Part shown: positions 59,756 through 64,000 of the stretch, piece by piece
Position numbering within the stretch: position 1 is the first letter of the stretch
Layout of the letters: each line of letters starts with the position of its first letter
The notes under the pieces: generated by a model
Told to the model about the DNA's origin: nothing
Database searches by the model: none
The model's input: only the letters and a program-made list of their open reading frames with translations
Program-made: the position numbers and the translations under genes
Assembly: GCA_030843315.1 (NCBI GenBank)
Contig: JAUUPT010000016.1
Coordinates: 5,067-69,066 of the forward strand
Direction: 5' to 3'
Length of the DNA: 64,000 nucleotides
Source of the DNA: Bacteroidaceae bacterium
GTDB lineage: Bacteria; Bacteroidota; Bacteroidia; Bacteroidales; Bacteroidaceae

Positions 59756-59991
59756 GCATCTAAGTTTTCATCTTCAAAAACATCAGGTAGCAGTAATTCG
59801 TCACCACCGGCAGCGTGCATTTCTTTTGCGGCCTCTTCCCATCCTTGCCGTGAAGCCGGCTTGATGACAATTGCGCCGTTATCTACAAAGATTTGTACCG
59901 CCGATTTCAAAGACAACTTCAGTTCCCTTAGTAGATCCGTAGGAAGTATTATGCCTTTGCTGTTTCCTATACTTATAATATTAGTCTTCAT
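59728..59991 (-). CDS. mazE: MazE-type antitoxin
   Basis: This 87-residue protein (start ATG 59991; an 11-codon upstream extension lies in the promoter) has an AbrB/MazE N-terminus, MKTNIISIGNSKGIILPTDLLRELKLS, for DNA binding. An acidic C-terminal tail wraps the toxin. It probably represses its own promoter through two palindromes at 59994 and 60038. Confidence 0.9.
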   Translation of the reverse strand: MKTNIISIGNSKGIILPTDLLRELKLSLKSAVQIFVDNGAIVIKPASRQGWEEAAKEMHAAGGDELLLPDVFEDENLDAWTWKEKTK

Positions 59992-59993
59992 GT

Positions 59994-60047
59994 TGTTATA
60001 ACATATGTCATTAATACAATGCAAATATAGTGATATTTGTTATAACA
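59994..60047 (-). promoter_or_regulatory. mazEF promoter with two palindromic operators
   Basis: TGTTATAACA is a perfect 10-bp palindrome at both 59994-60003 and 60038-60047. Between them, on the minus strand, TATATTTG (60029-60022) matches the -7 element. The proximal palindrome overlaps the mazE start region. Confidence 0.75.
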
Positions 60048-60096
60048 TGTAGCATGTAATGCCGATTTTTATTTTATGGGATTGAAATACAAAAAA

Positions 60097-60125
60097 GCAC
60101 GGATTACGCGGAACTCGCGGATTCA
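60097..60125. repeat. 29-bp GCACGGATTAC repeat, second copy
   Basis: This is identical to 59332-59360, in the same orientation, without the complementary right arm. It lies between the mazEF promoter and the fimbrillin-like gene stop. Confidence 0.75.
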
Positions 60126-60137
60126 ACTCTAAATCAT

Positions 60138-61013
60138 TTACTCTACCGGCACTTCGCTGCCACTTCCCTGCACCCATTCTGTGATGGTGGAGGTGGTGAC
60201 GGATATTTCTACTGTTGTGGGCGGATCGGGTGGGGTGGGTGGATCTGGCTCATCACCGCCCCCAGGCTCGTATTTATCTTCTTCTCCCGGTGATATGCGT
60301 ACTTTGAGGCGTTGGTTGGTGTTTACTTCCAGGTCGCGTTCCATATAGTAGGTGTATCGAGTATTATCGTGCCAGTATTGAAATAGGATATCATCTTTCT
60401 TGAAGGTTTGGGGGAGGATGGTGAGGACGATGCGGCGGCTGTCTTCTAATGACTGGGTATGACGAGTTTTATAGCTTGCGGTCTTTATGGTGGCAGTGCG
60501 GAAATCTACTGTCGCGGCGGGTGCCAGGTATAGGTCGATGGTGTTGTTGAGGTAGTAAGTGCCTTCACAATCCAGATCAAGCTGGGCAAGGCAGTGGTGT
60601 ACGTTGATGGCGTTGACCGCATTCTCACTTGTCTGCACGGGTGCGGTGCCGAGTTGCAGGCCGTAGGAGTAGGCGGAGAGATTACTTTGGTTGAGGGTGA
60701 CGGTGGCATGGCTCATGTCGATGGGCGGAATGGAGGCAGCGAGCAGGGCTATCCCGTTTAAGGAAGGAGAGGTAGAGCTGCTTTTCCATTCCCAACGGTT
60801 GCTGGCTGCATCTTTGCATACGACGTCTTGGCTGAATGCAGCGTTAGTGGCTGCCTCCGAACTGAATCCTGCAATGGTTGCCTCTGTACCTACGGCAGCG
60901 CGGGTGAGGACAGGGAACCAGTTGCCGGAGTCTATGGCTTCGGGTACTTCGGACACCTCGCGGGTACAGCCTGCTACGAAGAGACAGAGGGTATAAAGTA
61001 GAATATATCTCAT
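60138..61013 (-). CDS. Fimbrillin-family lipoprotein
   Basis: This protein is 291 residues from ATG 61013 (the frame has an extra 8 codons upstream). The signal and lipobox FVAGC give a lipoprotein with acidic neighbours. Beta-strand-rich sequence with IPPIDMSHATVTLNQSN and NAINVHHCLAQLDLDCEGTYY recalls Mfa2/FimB-type fimbrillin-like lipoproteins, which anchor or start pili. A Pro/Gly-rich acidic tract (GGGDEPDPPTPPDPP) lies near the C-terminus. It is the last gene of a leftward exported-protein cluster. Confidence 0.75.
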   Translation of the reverse strand: MRYILLYTLCLFVAGCTREVSEVPEAIDSGNWFPVLTRAAVGTEATIAGFSSEAATNAAFSQDVVCKDAASNRWEWKSSSTSPSLNGIALLAASIPPIDMSHATVTLNQSNLSAYSYGLQLGTAPVQTSENAVNAINVHHCLAQLDLDCEGTYYLNNTIDLYLAPAATVDFRTATIKTASYKTRHTQSLEDSRRIVLTILPQTFKKDDILFQYWHDNTRYTYYMERDLEVNTNQRLKVRISPGEEDKYEPGGGDEPDPPTPPDPPTTVEISVTTSTITEWVQGSGSEVPVE

Positions 61014-61051
61014 AAAAATCTGTGTTAATCTGTGCAATCTGTGGTGAGTTA

Positions 61052-61195
61052 TTATTCCGGGAACACCACATCCCCGTCGCCATCTCCGAACGGATCATCT
61101 TCTACTGTTGACACAAAGCCGTATTCTATGGCTACTTCGATGATGGTTACTTCAGGGGATTCGTAGTCTTTATTTATAATCTTGTCCGTATTCAT
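61052..61195 (-). CDS. 47-residue small acidic protein
   Basis: The start is ATG 61195 and the stop 61052-61054. It reads MNTDKIINKDYESPEVTIIEV, then AIEYGFVSTVEDDPFGDGDGD and ends VVFPE. It lies 38 bp upstream of the fimbrillin-like gene and 12 bp downstream of the thioredoxin-like gene. The YESPEV..IEV pattern followed by an acidic Gly/Asp tail resembles short proteins often seen beside Bacteroides lipoprotein or fimbrillin clusters. No function is known. It is too small to have been called by length-based methods. Confidence 0.6.
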   Translation of the reverse strand: MNTDKIINKDYESPEVTIIEVAIEYGFVSTVEDDPFGDGDGDVVFPE

Positions 61196-61207
61196 AATCT
61201 TCGTTTT

Positions 61208-62203
61208 TTAGTTTATTATTTCTGATATTCTTGCTTCTATCTGTTCTATTGAGGCATCCTTTAGTATCACGCGCTTTTGTTCATCGAGCAGGTATAGGCA
61301 GGGGATGGCGCGTAGGTCGTATAGTTTCTTTTTTAATATTACGCTGCCGCGGTCATACCCTGTTGTCCATTCTTGTGGCATTTCTTCGAGGTGCTGTCGC
61401 CATTGGTCCACATCCTCGTCGGGATATACTGCCAGTACACGGAGTTTTCCGCTTTGTATGTCAGCGCTGAAGGTTTGTGAGGCGGCGATGTACTCCTTTA
61501 CCCACATACATTCGGGGCAACCGGGGTTGTAGAAGAACAGCAGTATGTAGTATGCACGCAGGGCGGATAGACGGGAGCCGCTCCCGTTGGCAGTGGTGTA
61601 GGCGAAGTCTGCCGCCATCATTCCTGGTCGGTTTTTTCGTGCCATTTCCAGTCGGTATCGGGGACGTATCTTGTCTGTCTCCTGCATGCTGTCCGAGGCA
61701 ATGAGTTCTTCGAGCACGGGGATGTATAGTTCTTCGTTTCGTAGGGGTGAGTTGGGATCATCCAGATAGTGTGCTGCTACACTTGCCATCCGTGCCAGCA
61801 TGGGGGCGCATACGGCAGACCGCCTTATCAACTGCTTTTGTGCATTGGCTGCATTCTCGGTGGATAGCAGTTTCAGCATGGCTATGTAGTTGGCGTATGT
61901 TTGTTCCAGTGCTGCTGTGTCGGCTATCCAGGTGGTATCGCGGAAGTTAAAGTTGTCCCAGTAATGCTGGGCTATGAATGCTGCACAATCTTGGGCATCG
62001 TTAAGGATTGCCGGAGGTGTAGGGAGAACCAGTTGATGGGAAGCACGGGTGTTGGTAGTGACCTCGGTAGCTGTGGCGGCAGAGTCGGTGGCTGCTGCAT
62101 CCCCGACGGCGGGACGGCTACCATGCTGCATACACGATGCTGCCATTACAAGGCAGGCTGTTACGATGCACAGTGCTTGCATGGTTTCTTTTTTTCGAAT
62201 CAT
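61208..62203 (-). CDS. Thioredoxin-like lipoprotein (DUF5106 region)
   Basis: This protein is about 331 residues from Met15 of the frame (MIRKKETMQALCIVTACLVMAASC), with lipobox AASC. The middle region (ILNDAQDCAAFIAQHYWDNFNFRDT) fits DUF5106. The C-terminal half is a thioredoxin fold with CPEC in NPGCPECMWVKEY and the partner cis-Pro region RAIPCLYLLD. It probably reduces or isomerises disulfides of exported cell-surface proteins, fitting the fimbrillin-like neighbours. Confidence 0.82.
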   Translation of the reverse strand: MIRKKETMQALCIVTACLVMAASCMQHGSRPAVGDAAATDSAATATEVTTNTRASHQLVLPTPPAILNDAQDCAAFIAQHYWDNFNFRDTTWIADTAALEQTYANYIAMLKLLSTENAANAQKQLIRRSAVCAPMLARMASVAAHYLDDPNSPLRNEELYIPVLEELIASDSMQETDKIRPRYRLEMARKNRPGMMAADFAYTTANGSGSRLSALRAYYILLFFYNPGCPECMWVKEYIAASQTFSADIQSGKLRVLAVYPDEDVDQWRQHLEEMPQEWTTGYDRGSVILKKKLYDLRAIPCLYLLDEQKRVILKDASIEQIEARISEIIN

Positions 62204-62307
62204 GTCTTTAGGTTTTTCTGGCGGATTGCAAATCCTTCTACTCAAGAGTGGCGGATGGCATATCCGCCGCGACGGCGCGGTCGGTGAGTATCTTTTATGC
62301 TCCCTAT

Positions 62308-62907
62308 TTATCGCTTATTCTTTCTCGTTAATGATTGCGTAGTAGCAGGCTCCATAGGTATTTCACGAACACAGCGGGCATTCATGGTGTAGCCCTTGCC
62401 CTTACCATACACATAACCCGTACTGAAATTTACATATCTGGAATCGGTGTTACTTGACTCCGTACCACTCCAATAATCGCCACTTATTGAGCCCCCCAAG
62501 TCATTAATTGCTGTGCTGAAAATATACATCAATATTAATTCCTTTTGTGTAGGAAGACGCCAGATTTCTCCATTCTCTGCTGTCCCCTTACTTTTGCAGT
62601 TATTATATGCATTTACCCAAGCAACAGAGCTAAAATTTGTAGTGGCAATCTCCAACTTATAAAAAACGGTTACATTGATAGTACCGTTTTCACCGTTGTT
62701 GTCTGCTGCTGTAGAACTATTTGGAGTAATGAACTTCTGTCCCGTTGTCGTCTCTACCGCTCCTTGAGGAAACCCTGAGCCGGGACCGCAATCCAGAATG
62801 ATTTTATTATTCTCATCTTTATACACTTTTTGTGCTACGGCATTCTGCGTTCCACAAATGCATAGAGTGCATATTATAATGCTAATAAACAGATAGTTAC
62901 TTTTCAT
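62308..62907 (-). CDS. Exported protein with DUF1566/FISUMP-like C-terminus
   Basis: This protein is 199 residues from ATG 62907 (MKSNYLFISIIICTLCICGTQNAVAQ signal); an upstream frame overlaps the next gene and is rejected. The mature part has EIWRLPTQKELILMYIFSTA and GDYWSGTESSNTDSRYVNFSTGYVYGKGKGYTMNARCVREIP, the pattern of C-type-lectin-like DUF1566/major-paralog domains. It lies 13 bp after the larger gene that ends with a similar domain, so the two probably act together at the surface. Confidence 0.75.
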   Translation of the reverse strand: MKSNYLFISIIICTLCICGTQNAVAQKVYKDENNKIILDCGPGSGFPQGAVETTTGQKFITPNSSTAADNNGENGTINVTVFYKLEIATTNFSSVAWVNAYNNCKSKGTAENGEIWRLPTQKELILMYIFSTAINDLGGSISGDYWSGTESSNTDSRYVNFSTGYVYGKGKGYTMNARCVREIPMEPATTQSLTRKNKR

Positions 62908-62920
62908 TGCTTTGTTTTTT

Positions 62921-64000
62921 TTAATTATTGGTTTCAATCTTCGTTTTTTCTTTGACACAACGGATACCGATACCACCATTAAAGGTATCTCTGTTCTTCT
63001 CTACTCGATCTGTAAAGCCACCGTCGCAACGGACGAAATAGCTATAACTACTGGATTCGATTGTTGAAGTCCAATAAGAGGACCAACTGCCTGCATTGGT
63101 AATTGAGTTGCGTGCTACCCAAATGCCCATCAACTGATTTAGGGAAGGGAGATACCATTGGTAATCATGATCATCAACTGTTTTGATGAGGTCAGGTCTT
63201 ACGTTTTTGTCAAAGCATATCTTAGGGGCGGTGACTGTTTTTAATGTTAACGTATTGGTCTTTCCGCTAATCTTATTGTTGGCTCCTGAAGAGTTCGAAC
63301 CCCATACTGTTTTAGTTGATTCATTTGCTGTCTGAACCCATAATTCTTTGGTGAATTGCCATACACCATCACTGCTTTTCTGCAATTCTCCGCTGAACAT
63401 TCCGACATATACTGCTGTACTGTTATTGATTCGCGAATCACCTTCCGCATTAAGATATAGCGTTACTTTGTAGGTATAGTGCGTATTCCTGAGTACATTG
63501 TAGTCGGTAGTGAAATTTGCTCCCAGATGGATATAGTAGTCTCTTTGAGTCCAAACATTGCCTACCTCGCTGTTGTGGGTAAATCTGATATAAGTTGCCA
63601 ATTCGGGAGCATTTGTAACGCGGTCAGCTCCGGTAATGGAAGCAGCAGAGACTGTGCCGCGTAGATTCATGGGGACGTACCATGTAAACTCTGTAGACTG
63701 GCCAGTAAAGAGTGTGATGTCTTCCTCGTTCTGGGCACTGAATGTTTGGGTATTGGCAGGGAATGAGGCTGTAATTTCGTCTACCGTTGGAAACCAGTAT
63801 GTCGGCGCAACGTTGCATAATTGTGCCGTCCATTGTCCGGTGCTGGGGGGAGCTTCCGCTAACTTTACACTCATCGTAACTTTCGCTGCGATGCGTGCTA
63901 CCTTAACTGTGAGTAGTACCGGCTCTGCCGAGGTGGCTGGAATTACTATATTATCTGCGCCACTCATCGGAATCCGTTGGGTGGTGGAAATGTCTGTTGT
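62921..64000 (-). CDS. Fimbrillin-like (DUF4906-type) protein with FISUMP-like C-terminus, partial
   Basis: The reading frame is open to the right window edge (no stop from 64000), so the N-terminus is outside; 359 residues are visible. Beta-rich fimbrillin-like sequence (AKVTMSVKLAEAPPSTGQWTAQLCNVAPTYWFP...YIRFTHNSEVGNVWTQRDYYIHLG...LRNTHYTYKVTLYLN) matches the second half of large fimbrillin-type surface proteins. The last ~80 residues (YQWYLPSLNQLMGIWVARNS...SYWTSTIESSSYSYFVRCDGG...GIGIRCVKE) are a lectin-like domain. It could be a pilus tip or adhesin. Confidence 0.78.
   Translation of the reverse strand, partial: TTDISTTQRIPMSGADNIVIPATSAEPVLLTVKVARIAAKVTMSVKLAEAPPSTGQWTAQLCNVAPTYWFPTVDEITASFPANTQTFSAQNEEDITLFTGQSTEFTWYVPMNLRGTVSAASITGADRVTNAPELATYIRFTHNSEVGNVWTQRDYYIHLGANFTTDYNVLRNTHYTYKVTLYLNAEGDSRINNSTAVYVGMFSGELQKSSDGVWQFTKELWVQTANESTKTVWGSNSSGANNKISGKTNTLTLKTVTAPKICFDKNVRPDLIKTVDDHDYQWYLPSLNQLMGIWVARNSITNAGSWSSYWTSTIESSSYSYFVRCDGGFTDRVEKNRDTFNGGIGIRCVKEKTKIETNN

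Noticed and set aside
62908..62979. Upstream extension of the 199-residue exported protein
   Set aside because: It would overlap the neighbouring gene and place 24 basic residues before a good signal peptide.
62308..64000. Diversity-generating retroelement targets
   Set aside because: The lectin-like C-termini prompted the idea, but I see no reverse transcriptase gene or template repeat in the window.

Overview
The window comes from a gut Bacteroides-type genome. The evidence is paired SusC/SusD genes, a hybrid two-component regulator, Bacteroides-style promoters (-33 TTTG and -7 TAnnTTTG), fimbrillin-type lipoproteins and a FeoA-FeoB fusion. I cannot fix the species from sequence alone.

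Region 1 (1 to about 7411) is the immunity/early end of a Mu-like transposable prophage that runs off the left edge. A leftward early operon carries a MuB-like ATPase, a DDE transposase and small genes. It is transcribed from a promoter whose -33 and -7 elements flank a palindromic operator, next to a rightward HTH repressor gene. Beyond the repressor are small accessory genes, a tRNA-Met-like gene, two copies of a hairpin leader and a cluster of short direct repeats. The prophage end appears to lie inside a GH92 mannosidase gene, so only the 3' part of that gene is present here.

Region 2 (7412-13578) is the rest of that carbohydrate operon: broken GH92, GH130, GH43 and an SGNH esterase-like protein, closed by a strong terminator.

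Region 3 (13620-38634) is a xylan utilisation locus. Operon one encodes a DUF1680 beta-L-arabinofuranosidase (GH127/GH146) and a GH43-GH43-CBM6 protein. Operon two encodes a GH43 lipoprotein followed by the xus core: SusC, SusD, SusC, SusD, a DUF1735-type surface protein and a GH10 endoxylanase with carbohydrate-binding modules inserted in its catalytic domain. A convergent hybrid two-component sensor/regulator follows. Both operons are preceded by the same 24-bp box exactly 23 bp upstream of a TAnnTTTG element, which is a good candidate for the regulator's binding site. The model is: GH10 cuts xylan at the surface, Xus proteins import oligosaccharides, GH43 and DUF1680 enzymes remove arabinose and xylose in the periplasm, and the sensor detects the oligosaccharides.

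Region 4 (38878-53571) is mixed: a MerR regulator, a decayed VirE-like gene, an HU-like protein with a structured leader, an AraC regulator, DUF6132/DoxDA genes, split chromate transporter halves, a coupled GNAT-like/IbrA/IbrB operon, UDP-xylose synthase, a REC-histidine kinase, Feo iron transport and tRNA-Cys.

Region 5 (53642-64000) holds a periplasmic thioredoxin, a methyltransferase, a VOC protein, a DUF4468 protein, an MBL hydrolase, pirin, D-lactate dehydrogenase, MazEF, and a leftward cluster of fimbrillin-like and thioredoxin-like exported proteins including a 47-residue protein. The last gene runs off the right edge. The least understood unit is the GNAT-like/IbrA/IbrB operon (46005-48222).
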